Source: Bradyrhizobium sp. Tv2a-2 | GTDB taxonomy: Bacteria; Pseudomonadota; Alphaproteobacteria; Rhizobiales; Xanthobacteraceae | Direction of reading: 5' to 3' | Assembly: GCF_000472425.1 (NCBI RefSeq) | Contig: NZ_AXAI01000022.1 | Location: 1-64,000, forward strand | Length of the DNA: 64,000 nt | Part shown: in pieces, positions 8,866-17,038 of the stretch | Layout: each line of letters starts with the position of its first letter | Numbering within the stretch: position 1 is the stretch's first letter | Position numbers and translations under genes: made by a program | Notes under the pieces: generated by a model | Told to the model about the DNA's origin: nothing | Database searches by the model: none | The model's input: only the letters and a program-made list of their open reading frames with translations

Positions 8866-9301
8866 ATCCTAGTTGCCGTCCATAAAGCAGTCGTTGCTAA
8901 AGCGAGTGACAGCCACAATAGATTATCTGATCCTTGGAGGACTTTCCAACGTGGCGTCAGCGTGCGCGGCCTGCGCGCGGCATCCGGACTGAGCCAATTT
9001 GTCACATCTCATCTTCAACCCGAGTGCCTCGCGACCATCAAGGTGATCCACTGGTTGCAATGGCGAAGCGAGACATTCGGTGCCTTCATCGCTTGGCAAA
9101 GCGTCCAACGCGACCACGCTCGCCTGCCAGCGCTAAAGTTATACCGGGTTTGAGCATTGCAGATGTGAGCTACTTCACATCAACTGCGTCCTTCACATCA
9201 ACAACATTTGAGGTTTGCCCATTCGCTGACGAGCCACCGCGACACCGTAGGACGCGATGGCGCAACGTTTGGCGCCCTCGCGGTATCGCAAGGGCGGCGA
9301 A
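8866..9301. other. Gene-free region upstream of the binding-protein/cyclase pair
   Basis: No coding region with convincing codon use was seen in these 436 bases on either strand. The stretch holds a CRP-like palindrome at 9162-9181 and a 12-nt direct repeat (CTTCACATCAAC at 9173-9184 and again at 9191-9202, period 18), and must contain the promoter of the leftward sensory pair. Confidence 0.6.
9162..9181. promoter_or_regulatory. CRP-like palindrome (GATGTGA-N6-TCACATC)
   Basis: The sequence is GATGTGA (9162-9168), GCTACT, TCACATC (9175-9181), a perfect 7-6-7 inverted repeat whose core TGTGA-N6-TCACA equals the classical cAMP-receptor-protein consensus. It lies about 300 nt upstream of the binding-protein gene. 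That it is bound by a Crp-type regulator is inference. Confidence 0.5.
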
Positions 9302-9700
9302 TTATGCCTTGCCGCGCTCTCGCATCACACGCTCGGTCACGTCGCGGGCCATGGCGACGGAGCCGAGCACGGCGCCGCCTTCGTCCCTCACCAGGGCAAA
9401 GGTCATCTCGATGTAGAGCTTGCGGCCGTCCTTGTGCTGGGCGCGGGTGAGAGTGGGGCGTCCTGCGAGCTTCATGGTGCCACTCGCGAGTGCGGCGTCA
9501 AAACCCTTCCAGTGCGCGGCGCGCAGGTGCTCGGGGATGATGAGATCGAGGCTTTGGCCGAGCGCCTCTTCCGCGGAATAGCCGAACAAGGTACTCGAGG
9601 CACGGTTCCAGCGCGTGATCGTGCCGGAACGGTCGGCTGAGATGAGCGCGTCGGCGACGGCATCGAGGATGCGGGCGTCGAGGCTTGACTGGTCGTTCAT
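9302..9700 (-). CDS. Single-domain PAS protein
   Basis: The 132-residue soluble protein consists almost only of one PAS domain: ILDAVADALISADRSGTITRWNRASSTLFGYSAEEALGQSL, the central helix region, then the C-terminal strands KDGRKLYIEMTFALVRDEGGAVLGSVAMARDVTER. No kinase, cyclase, GGDEF or HTH output domain is attached. A protein like this may act as a stand-alone sensor that passes its state to a partner, but none is identified in the sequence. AGAGGTGGAG precedes the ATG at good spacing. It is separated from the cyclase pair by the regulatory region and points the same way. Confidence 0.88.
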   Translation of the reverse strand: MNDQSSLDARILDAVADALISADRSGTITRWNRASSTLFGYSAEEALGQSLDLIIPEHLRAAHWKGFDAALASGTMKLAGRPTLTRAQHKDGRKLYIEMTFALVRDEGGAVLGSVAMARDVTERVMRERGKA

Positions 9701-9806
9701 CTCTCCACCTCTTGTGACTGATACTTCGGTCTTGAAGTCACGGAGAGAAATCCGCGGGTCAGGGCCCCGGGCTTTCGCCGGGGGCGACAGGCTTGTGAAC
9801 GCGATC

Positions 9807-10235
9807 CTATCCCGGATTGGGCTTCAGGCCAGCGGCTTCGATCCCGGCAATCGCGCAAATCTCGTCATTTTCGGAGGTGTCGCCGCTGACGCCGACCGCG
9901 CCCAGGAGCGTCGTGCCGTCCTGGATCAGAACGCCGCCGGGCACCGGCACCATGCGGCCCTGTGCCAGCGTGTTCACCGCATCGATGAAATAGGCCTGCT
10001 CCTGGGCGCGCTGGTACAGTGCGCGCGAGCCCATGCCCATCGCGAGCGCGCCGAACGCCTTGCCATGCGCGACCTCGGCACGGAGGAGGCTGGTGCCGTC
10101 CTGGGCCGCGGTCACCTTGACCGCGCCGCGCGCGTCCAGAATGGTGATGACCAGCGGCTTCAGCTTCTTTTCCACCGCCCTGGCGAGCGCGGCATCGAGG
10201 ATCTTGCGGGCGATGTCGAGGGTCAGTTCAGCCAT
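9807..10235 (-). CDS. GlcG/HbpS family protein
   Basis: The 142-residue protein belongs to the GlcG/HbpS (DUF336) family: MAELTLDIARKILDAALARAVEKKLKPLVITILDARG at the start and the typical GGVLIQDGTTLLGAVGVSGDTSENDEICAIAGI near the end. Members are found in glycolate operons (GlcG) or bind haem (HbpS); no enzyme activity is established. The ATG at 10233-10235 is chosen because it matches the family start and overlaps the end of the FAD/Fe-S dehydrogenase gene by 8 nt, which implies translational coupling. This pairing supports a role with 2-hydroxyacid oxidation. An upstream in-frame start at 10280 would add 15 residues with no family match. Confidence 0.9.
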   Translation of the reverse strand: MAELTLDIARKILDAALARAVEKKLKPLVITILDARGAVKVTAAQDGTSLLRAEVAHGKAFGALAMGMGSRALYQRAQEQAYFIDAVNTLAQGRMVPVPGGVLIQDGTTLLGAVGVSGDTSENDEICAIAGIEAAGLKPNPG

Positions 10236-13203
10236 GGGCGGGTTCCTTGCACGATGGGGAGGTTTCGAATGATGGCGCACGATCGAGGCTCATCGCAAGC
10301 ACTTGCGCGACATGCAGCGCATTGCGCTGCGCGCCATCGGCGATCTGGTGACGGCAGGAGGTGCCGTCGGCGACAACCAGCGTCTTGCTGTCGGCGCGGC
10401 GCACGGCCGGCAGCAGCGAGGCTTCGGCCATTTGGATTGAGGCCTCATAGGTCTCGGCGCCGTAGCCGAAGGCGCCCGCCATGCCGCAGCAGCTGGATTC
10501 GATGGTCTCGACCTTCAGTTCCGGCACCAGCCGCAGCACCTCTGCGACCGGCTTGAACGCATCGAAGGATTTTTGGTGGCAATGGCCGTGCACCAGCGCG
10601 GTGACCTGCAGTGGGCCGAGCGGCAAATTGAGGCGGCCGGCCTTCGCCTCGCGGGCCAGAAACTCCTCGAACAGCAGCGCATGGGCGCTGACGGCCCTTG
10701 CGCTGACGTCCGTGCGCAGCGACAGCAGTTCGTCGCGCAGCGTCAGCAGACAGCTCGGTTCGAGCCCGATGATGGGCACGCCGCGCGCAGCGTAGGGCGC
10801 ATAGGTCGCGACCAGCCGGTCGAGCTCGGCGCGTGCCTCATCGACGAGACCCGCGGAAAGAAAGGTGCGGCCGCAGCAAGGTGGCCGGCCGCCTTGCGCA
10901 GGGCTTGGTATGTGGACGCGATATCCGCCGGCGACCAGCACCCGTAAGGCAGCGTCGAGATTTTCGCGCTCATAGATGCGGTTGAACGTGTCGGCGAACA
11001 GCACGACCTCGCGGCCGCCTAGCTGTCCGACAGCTTCGCGTTGCGGTCGGAACACGTCGCTGCGGAACGCGGGCAAAGCACGCTTGGCGCTGATGCCGGT
11101 GAATTTCTCGAACAGGCGCCGCAGCAACGCGCTGCTGTTGCGCAAATTGGCGAGGGGTGCTGCGCGCGCGGCGAAACCGGCATAGCGCGGGAGATAGCCG
11201 ACCAGGCGATCGCGCAAGGAAAGTCCGTACCGCTCTGCGCGCGCGGCCAGAACCTCGATCTTCATCTTGGCCATGTCGACGCCGACAGGGCATTCGCGCC
11301 GGCAGGCCTTGCAGGAGACGCAGAGTTTCAGGCTCTCCATCATCTCGTCGGAGGTGAGCGCGTCCGGGCCGAGCTGGCCGGAGATCGCAAGCCGAAGCGT
11401 GTTGGCGCGGCCGCGGGTGACATGCGTCTCGTCGCGGGTGGCGCGGTAGGACGGGCACATCACGCCGCCCTCGAGCTTGCGGCAGGTGCCGTTGTTGTTG
11501 CACATCTCGACCGCGCCCTGGAAGCCGCCGCCGGCGCCGGAATAGCCCGACCAGTCGAGCACGGTCTTCAATTCGCCGATGCGATAGTCCGGCGGATAGC
11601 GGAACAGGGTGCGATCGTCCATAGCAGGCGCATCGACGATCTTGCCGGGATTGAGCGTATTGCCGGGGTCGAAGCGCGCCTTGACCTCCTTGAAGTCGGC
11701 AACGATGCGCGAGCCGAACATGGCGGCATGGAATTCCGAGCGCACGATGCCGTCGCCATGCTCGCCGGAATGCGAGCCCTTGTACTCGCGCACCATGGAG
11801 AACGCCTCTTCGGCGATGGCACGCATCGCCTTGACGTCCTTCTCAAGCTTCAAGTTCAGCACCGGGCGCACATGCAGGCAACCTTCGGAGGCGTGCGCAT
11901 ACATGGTGCCGCTGGTGCCGTGCCTGGCAAACACCTCGTTCAGCCGCGCGGTGTAATCGGCGAGATGCGGCAGCGGCACGGCGCAGTCCTCGACGAAGGA
12001 GACGGGCTTGCCGGCCTCCTTCATCGACATCATCACGTTGAGGCCGGCGGCGCGGAAATCGGCGATCGCCGCCTGCAACGCGGGGTCGATGATCTCGACC
12101 ACGCCTCCCGATTTGCCTTGCGCATTGTTCCAGCTAAAGCCCAGATCGGCCATCAGTTCGGAGAGCTGCTTCAAGCGCTGGAGATTGTCCGCCTGGTCCT
12201 CTTCGGCGAACTCCACTAGCAGCAGCGCCTCGGGGTCGCCGCGCACGGCGGCCTCAATGACAGGCACGAACATGGCGATGTCGCGCCCCAAGCCGATCAT
12301 GGTGCGGTCGACCAGCTCGATCGCGATGGGCTTGAGCTTGACCAGATGCTGGGTGGCATCCATCGCCTCGTAGAAGCTGCCGAAATGGCAGACGCCGAGC
12401 GCCTTGTTGCGGATGACCGGCCAGAGCTTCAGCTCGACCTGCGTGGTGAAGGCGAGCGTGCCTTCCGAGCCGACGAGGAGATGCGCCATGTTGTTGGGCG
12501 CGTTGCGCGGAGTGAGCGCATCCAGATTGTAGCCGCCGACACGACGCTGCACCTTCGGGAATTTATCCGCGATTTCCGCCGCCTCGCGCTCGCCAAGCGC
12601 GAGCATGTCACGGAACAGGGCAAGCCCCTCGTCCGGCGCGTCGACGCTTGCAAGATCGCGCGGCACGTCGCCGAAACGCATCCGCATGCCGTCGGCGAGG
12701 GCAGCCTGTATCGACAGCGTGTTGTCGCGCATGGTGCCGTAACGCAAGCTGCGTCCGCCGCAGGAATTGTTGCCGGCCATGCCGCCAATGGTGGCGCGCG
12801 AGGCGGTGGAGACGTCGACCGGAAACCACAGGCCGTGCTTCTTCAGCTGCCGGTTAAGGTCGTCGAGCACGATGCCAGGCTCGACAATGCAGGAGCGGTT
12901 GTCGAGGTCGAGCGAGACGATGCGGTTCAGATATTTCGAGAAGTCGATGACGAGGCCGTCATTGACGGTCTGGCCGCATTGCGAGGTGCCGCCGCCGCGG
13001 GGCGTGACCTTGCTTCCCGCGTCGCGGCCGATCGCCAACGCCCGCAGCGCCTCGTCCATTGTGCGGGGCACGACCACGCCGGCCGGCATGATCTGGTAAA
13101 AAGAGGCATCGGTCGCATAGCGGCCGCGACTGAACCGGTCGAACAGGACCTCGCCGGTGATTTCCGACCGCAGCCGGCGCTCGAGCGGTGACGCGTTGTT
13201 CAT
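10228..13203 (-). CDS. FAD-linked 2-hydroxyacid dehydrogenase fused to an Fe-S/CCG module
   Basis: This 991-residue protein joins a GlcD-like half and a GlcF-like half. Residues about 40-180 form the FAD-binding domain (VTPRGGGTSQCGQTVNDGLV; TIGGMAGNNSCGGRSLRYG), followed by the FAD-oxidase C-terminal domain (HSGEHGDGIVRSEF). A cysteine cluster CVSCKACRRECPVGVD lies near 640. Two cysteine-rich CCG segments follow (PPCCGRTF near 774, SSCCGMAGAFG near 904), which in this family hold a cluster used for electron transfer to quinone. Only one classical CxxCxxCxxxCP motif is obvious; glycolate oxidase GlcF has two. Likely substrates are D-2-hydroxyglutarate, D-lactate or glycolate. The GntR gene upstream and the aminotransferases favour glycolate/glyoxylate-linked use (inference). 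Confidence 0.9.
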   Translation of the reverse strand: MNNASPLERRLRSEITGEVLFDRFSRGRYATDASFYQIMPAGVVVPRTMDEALRALAIGRDAGSKVTPRGGGTSQCGQTVNDGLVIDFSKYLNRIVSLDLDNRSCIVEPGIVLDDLNRQLKKHGLWFPVDVSTASRATIGGMAGNNSCGGRSLRYGTMRDNTLSIQAALADGMRMRFGDVPRDLASVDAPDEGLALFRDMLALGEREAAEIADKFPKVQRRVGGYNLDALTPRNAPNNMAHLLVGSEGTLAFTTQVELKLWPVIRNKALGVCHFGSFYEAMDATQHLVKLKPIAIELVDRTMIGLGRDIAMFVPVIEAAVRGDPEALLLVEFAEEDQADNLQRLKQLSELMADLGFSWNNAQGKSGGVVEIIDPALQAAIADFRAAGLNVMMSMKEAGKPVSFVEDCAVPLPHLADYTARLNEVFARHGTSGTMYAHASEGCLHVRPVLNLKLEKDVKAMRAIAEEAFSMVREYKGSHSGEHGDGIVRSEFHAAMFGSRIVADFKEVKARFDPGNTLNPGKIVDAPAMDDRTLFRYPPDYRIGELKTVLDWSGYSGAGGGFQGAVEMCNNNGTCRKLEGGVMCPSYRATRDETHVTRGRANTLRLAISGQLGPDALTSDEMMESLKLCVSCKACRRECPVGVDMAKMKIEVLAARAERYGLSLRDRLVGYLPRYAGFAARAAPLANLRNSSALLRRLFEKFTGISAKRALPAFRSDVFRPQREAVGQLGGREVVLFADTFNRIYERENLDAALRVLVAGGYRVHIPSPAQGGRPPCCGRTFLSAGLVDEARAELDRLVATYAPYAARGVPIIGLEPSCLLTLRDELLSLRTDVSARAVSAHALLFEEFLAREAKAGRLNLPLGPLQVTALVHGHCHQKSFDAFKPVAEVLRLVPELKVETIESSCCGMAGAFGYGAETYEASIQMAEASLLPAVRRADSKTLVVADGTSCRHQIADGAQRNALHVAQVLAMSLDRAPSFETSPSCKEPAHG

Positions 13204-13282
13204 GGTCCATTCCAGGATAATGCAAGAGGGGCGTTTTGAACCGATCCGGGAATAGATGCAATATGCTCTGGTATAATGTTAT

Positions 13283-14032
13283 TTATGAGTTCAGATTCGG
13301 TGACGACGTGGCGGCTGGTGCGCCGGTCTCGGCCTCGTCGAGATGGTCAAGCGCGGCGGCGCGCTTGGCGCGGAGGTGGTGAAACAGGATGTCGCTGAGT
13401 TCGCTGCCGGCGCGGCGGCGGAGTGCGTCCAGGATAGCCTCATGCTCGCGCATGGCCTCGCCCCAACGCTGCCTTTTGCGGGCGAAATTGGCGGAATAGC
13501 GCACGCGGCGGATGCGGCCGGCGAAATTGGCGTAGGTCGCGCGCAGGATCTGGTTGCGCGCGGCGTCCACGATCCTCTCGTGGATGCGCTGGTTGATTTG
13601 GAAGTAATTGTGCATATCGCGGTGCAGGTAGTGGCCGTACATCTCGTAATGCAGCCGCTCGATCCCGGCGATTTCCTCATCCGTGATGTTTTCGCAGGCG
13701 AGGCGCCCGGCCAGGCTCTCCAAGCCACCCATCACGTCGAACAACTCATCGAGGTCGCGCCGCGACAGCTGGCGCACCCGCGCACCGCGGTTGGGGAGGA
13801 GCTCGATCAGTCCCTCTGCCGCCAGCACTTTCAGCGCTTCCCTCAAGGGGGTGCGCGAAATGCCGAACATCTCGCAGAGCTGGCGTTCGGGCACGCGCGC
13901 TCCCTCGGCGATATTGCCTTCAACCACATAGTCGCGCAGCCGCGACAGGATCTCGCCATGGAGCGAAATCTCGCCACCATTGCCGGCCGGCTTGGTCAAA
14001 GGCACGCCATCCTCGGGAATCATCGATTTCAT
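13283..14032 (-). CDS. GntR family regulator, FCD (FadR) subfamily
   Basis: The 249-residue protein has an N-terminal winged helix (residues about 25-95: ILSRLRDYVVEGNIAEGARVPERQLCEMFGISRTPLREALKVLAAEGLIELLPNRGARV) and a C-terminal FCD all-helical ligand domain, with the metal-site residues spread through LHYEMYGHYLHRDMHNYFQINQRIHERIVDAA. FCD regulators typically sense organic acids. It is 79 nt upstream of the dehydrogenase gene, same direction, and divergent from the first aminotransferase gene (131-nt gap), so it probably controls both sides. No good ribosome site precedes the ATG at 14030-14032; the ATG three codons on is an alternative. Confidence 0.93.
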   Translation of the reverse strand: MKSMIPEDGVPLTKPAGNGGEISLHGEILSRLRDYVVEGNIAEGARVPERQLCEMFGISRTPLREALKVLAAEGLIELLPNRGARVRQLSRRDLDELFDVMGGLESLAGRLACENITDEEIAGIERLHYEMYGHYLHRDMHNYFQINQRIHERIVDAARNQILRATYANFAGRIRRVRYSANFARKRQRWGEAMREHEAILDALRRRAGSELSDILFHHLRAKRAAALDHLDEAETGAPAATSSPNLNS

Positions 14033-14163
14033 GTACGTAACAATATTTCAGTGGAACCATCGTCGTCGATGGCTCAATTTGCATATAAAGGAGGATTGCA
14101 CATCCAGAAAATGAATGCAAAAGTTCCGTAGATCACCCGTTTGCCTGAGCTTGAGAGGTTACC

Positions 14164-15363
14164 ATGGGCCAAGGCCGCCATTTTCTGCAGATTCCGGGGC
14201 CGAGCCCGGTCCCCGACCGCGTCCTGCGCGCTATGGACATGCCGGTGATCGACCACCGCAGCGCCGAATTTGGCGAGTTGGGGCGGACGGTGCTGGAGGG
14301 AGCGCAGAAAGTCTTCCAGACCTCAGGTCCGGTCGTGATCTTCCCATCCTCAGGCACGGGCGCCTGGGAAGCCGCCATCGTCAACACGCTCTCGCCCGGC
14401 GACAAGGTGCTGATGGTCGAGACCGGCCATTTCGCCACGCTCTGGTGCAACATGGCCAAGCGCTGGGGCATCGAGGTCGACTTCATTCCCGGCGACTGGC
14501 GCCGTGGCGCCGATCCGGCCGAGCTGGAGGCAAAGCTCGCTGCGGACAAGGCGCATGCCTTCAAGGCGGTGATGGTCGTGCACAACGAGACCTCGACCGG
14601 CGCGACCAGCCGCATCGCAGAGATCCGCGCGGCGATCGACCGCGTCCAGCATCCGGCGCTGTTGATGGTCGACACCATCTCCTCGCTCGGCTCGGTCGAC
14701 TATCGCCACGAGGACTGGAAGGTCGACGTCAGCGTCAGTTGCTCGCAGAAAGGCTTCATGCTGCCGCCGGGGCTGGGCTTCAACGCGATCTCGCAGAAGG
14801 CGCTGGCCGCATCCAGGACCAACAAGATGCCGCGCTCCTATTGGGATTGGGACGAGATGCTCAAGCCCAACGCAAAGGGCTTCTTCCCGTACACGCCCGC
14901 GACCAATCTGCTCTACGGCCTGCGCGAGGCGGTTGCGATGCTGCTGGAAGAGGGGCTCGACAAGGTGTTCGCGCGGCATCAGCGGCTTGCGGCCGCGACC
15001 CGCGCCGCCGTCAATCACTGGGGCCTCGAAGTGCTGTGCCAGGAGCCGAAGGATTTCTCGCCGGTGCTGACCGCGGTGCTGATGCCGCCGGGCTATGATG
15101 CCGACGAATTCCGCAAGGTCGTGCTCGACAACTACAACATGTCGCTCGGATCGGGCCTCTCCAAGGTCGCCGGCAAGGTGTTTCGTATCGGCCATCTCGG
15201 CGAATGCAACGAGCTCACTCTGCTTGCAGCGATCACCGGCGTGGAGATGGGGCTGGCGGTCGCCGGCGTCCCGCACCGTGCCGGCGGCGTCGATGCCGCG
15301 ATGACATTCCTGGAGCAGCGCCCGCCGGGGAACGCCAGCCATCTCAAGGTCGTCGGCAGCTAG
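14164..15363 (+). CDS. Serine-glyoxylate aminotransferase-type PLP enzyme (copy 1)
   Basis: The 399-residue class V aminotransferase begins GRHFLQIPGPSPVPDRVLRA, a hallmark of the serine-glyoxylate/alanine-glyoxylate group. The PLP lysine is in SCSQKGFMLPPGLGF (Lys about 196), preceded by the cofactor aspartate in LLMVDTISSLGS. The substrate loop SGTGAWEAA lies near residue 62. Such enzymes transfer the amino group between serine and glyoxylate, giving hydroxypyruvate and glycine. GAGAGGT precedes the ATG. It is divergent from the GntR gene and is followed by an MFS transporter and then a second, very similar aminotransferase. Substrate specificity cannot be read from the sequence. Confidence 0.92.
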   Translation: MGQGRHFLQIPGPSPVPDRVLRAMDMPVIDHRSAEFGELGRTVLEGAQKVFQTSGPVVIFPSSGTGAWEAAIVNTLSPGDKVLMVETGHFATLWCNMAKRWGIEVDFIPGDWRRGADPAELEAKLAADKAHAFKAVMVVHNETSTGATSRIAEIRAAIDRVQHPALLMVDTISSLGSVDYRHEDWKVDVSVSCSQKGFMLPPGLGFNAISQKALAASRTNKMPRSYWDWDEMLKPNAKGFFPYTPATNLLYGLREAVAMLLEEGLDKVFARHQRLAAATRAAVNHWGLEVLCQEPKDFSPVLTAVLMPPGYDADEFRKVVLDNYNMSLGSGLSKVAGKVFRIGHLGECNELTLLAAITGVEMGLAVAGVPHRAGGVDAAMTFLEQRPPGNASHLKVVGS

Positions 15364-15392
15364 CCGCGTGTGGTGAGGCGGCAGTGGTTCAC

Positions 15393-15555
15393 TCTACCGG
15401 AGGGAGAGGTCGGATCGCATCGCAGGATGCGATCCGGGTGAGGGATTACGATCCCTCGTGAGCGCTGCGGCCCCTCAACCGATCTGCACTGGACGATGCT
15501 TCGCATCGCCAGGAGCAAATCGACCTCCCCCCGCTGGGGAGAGGTGAGCAATCCG
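15393..15555. repeat. Dispersed palindromic repeat (GGATCGCATC type)
   Basis: CGGATCGCATC (15411-15421) pairs with GATGCGATCCG (15426-15436) and is followed by GGGTGAGGG and, at the far end, CCTCCCCCCGCTGGGGAGAGG. The same arrangement returns at 24003-24128, 25425-25605 and 59129-59176. It lies between the aminotransferase and the MFS gene. Confidence 0.85.
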
Positions 15556-15602
15556 GTGAACGCCGCGATCAAACGACAGAACAACGGAATGCGGGAGTGA
15601 AA

Positions 15603-16886
15603 ATGGGAGTTCGGTTCAAGGCCACGCACGTCGTCCTGGCGATGCTGTGCGTGATGTATTTCATCACCTACATCGACCGGGTGAACATCGGCACTGCCGC
15701 GAGCGAGATCCAGAAAGACCTGCATCTGTCCAATACACAGCTCGGTCTCGTGTTCTCCGCCTTCGCCTATCCCTATCTGCTGTTCCAGGTGATTGGCGGC
15801 TGGGTCGGCGACCGCTTCGGGCCGCGCCAGACGCTATTCTGGTGCGGCATGATCTGGGCGGCGGCAACCATCATGACCGGCTTCGTCTACAGCCTGCCGG
15901 CGCTGTTTGCCGCGCGCTTCGCGCTCGGCTTCGGTGAGGGCGCGACGTTCCCGACCGCAACGCGCGCCATGCAATACTGGACGCCTGCAACCAGCCGCGG
16001 CTTTGCCCAGGGCCTGACGCATGCCTTCGCCCGGCTCGGCAATGCGGTGACCCCGCCGATGGTGGCGCTCTTGATCGTCTATTTCACGTGGCGCGGCGCC
16101 TTCATCGCGCTCGGCCTTGTCAGCCTGGTCTGGGGCATCGCCTGGGTCTGCTACTTCCGCAACGAGCCGCGGGAGCATGGCGGGATCACCGAGGCCGAAC
16201 TCGCGACGCTGCCGCCGCGTCCGACCGGCGAGCGGCCGCGCGTGCCCTGGGGGCCGTTGCTCCGCCGCATGTGGCCGGTGACCTTGACCTATTTCTGCTA
16301 CGGCTGGACCCTGTGGCTCTACCTCAACTGGCTGCCGCTGTTCTTCAAGAACAGCTACAATCTCGACCTGAAGAACTCCGCGCTGTTCGCCTCCGGCGTC
16401 TTCTTTGCCGGCGTCATCGGCGATAGCATCGGCGGGCTGCTCTCCGACGGCATCCTCAAGCGGACCGGCAATGTTCGGCTGGCGCGGCTCTCGGTGACGG
16501 TGCTGGGATTTGCCGGCGCACTTGCCTCGCTGTTTCCGATCCTGTTCGTCCACGACATGACCGTGGTCGCGCTCTGCCTGTCCTCGGGCTTCTTCTTCGC
16601 TGAAATCACCATCGGACCCATGTGGTCGATCCCGATGGACATTGCGGCGAAATATTCCGGCACGGCCGCCGGCATCATGAACTCCGGCTCGGCCCTGGCT
16701 GCGATCGTTTCGCCTCTGGTCGCGGGCTTTGTCATCGATGCCACCGGCAATTGGTACCTGCCGTTCCTGATGTCGATGGGGCTGTTGGCGCTCGGGGGAG
16801 CCTGCGCCTTCCTGATGCGGCCGGAGTTGCCCTTCGAGGCGGCTGACCGGCCGGTGCCCCTGGCCGGTGTGGTGACGGCCCGGTAA
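15603..16886 (+). CDS. MFS transporter, anion:cation symporter type
   Basis: The 427-residue protein has 12 predicted membrane segments and the ACS-family pattern: YFITYIDRVNIGTAASEIQKDL near residue 20, GWVGDRFGPRQTLFWCG as the loop 2-3 signature, and GFGEGATFPTATRAMQYW in helix 4. Relatives import organic acids such as hexuronates, tartrate or phthalate. Being between two serine-glyoxylate aminotransferase genes, it may carry a hydroxy- or keto-acid feeding them (inference). The ATG at 15603 is preferred, with GGGAG 6 nt upstream; a GTG two codons earlier is also in frame. Confidence 0.92.
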   Translation: MGVRFKATHVVLAMLCVMYFITYIDRVNIGTAASEIQKDLHLSNTQLGLVFSAFAYPYLLFQVIGGWVGDRFGPRQTLFWCGMIWAAATIMTGFVYSLPALFAARFALGFGEGATFPTATRAMQYWTPATSRGFAQGLTHAFARLGNAVTPPMVALLIVYFTWRGAFIALGLVSLVWGIAWVCYFRNEPREHGGITEAELATLPPRPTGERPRVPWGPLLRRMWPVTLTYFCYGWTLWLYLNWLPLFFKNSYNLDLKNSALFASGVFFAGVIGDSIGGLLSDGILKRTGNVRLARLSVTVLGFAGALASLFPILFVHDMTVVALCLSSGFFFAEITIGPMWSIPMDIAAKYSGTAAGIMNSGSALAAIVSPLVAGFVIDATGNWYLPFLMSMGLLALGGACAFLMRPELPFEAADRPVPLAGVVTAR

Positions 16887-17038
16887 GGCTTCGGCGATTT
16901 TGCGAGCGATTTCCGCCGTCTTGTGCATTGACGGCGGCGGCGGGGCGGGGGACAAGCCGGGCGAATGGTGCTATTCGAGCCCCTCGCCAAATCGAGCCAA
17001 ATCAAGCCGAAACCAAATCAAGACCGGGAAGAACGCCG

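Noticed and set aside
8923..9117. 64-codon minus-strand open frame in the gap upstream of the binding-protein gene
   Set aside because: No ribosome site or recognisable domain, and the composition does not separate it from non-coding DNA.
11041..12219. 392-codon open frame opposite the FAD/Fe-S dehydrogenase gene
   Set aside because: Antisense frame inside a long gene with intact FAD and cysteine motifs.
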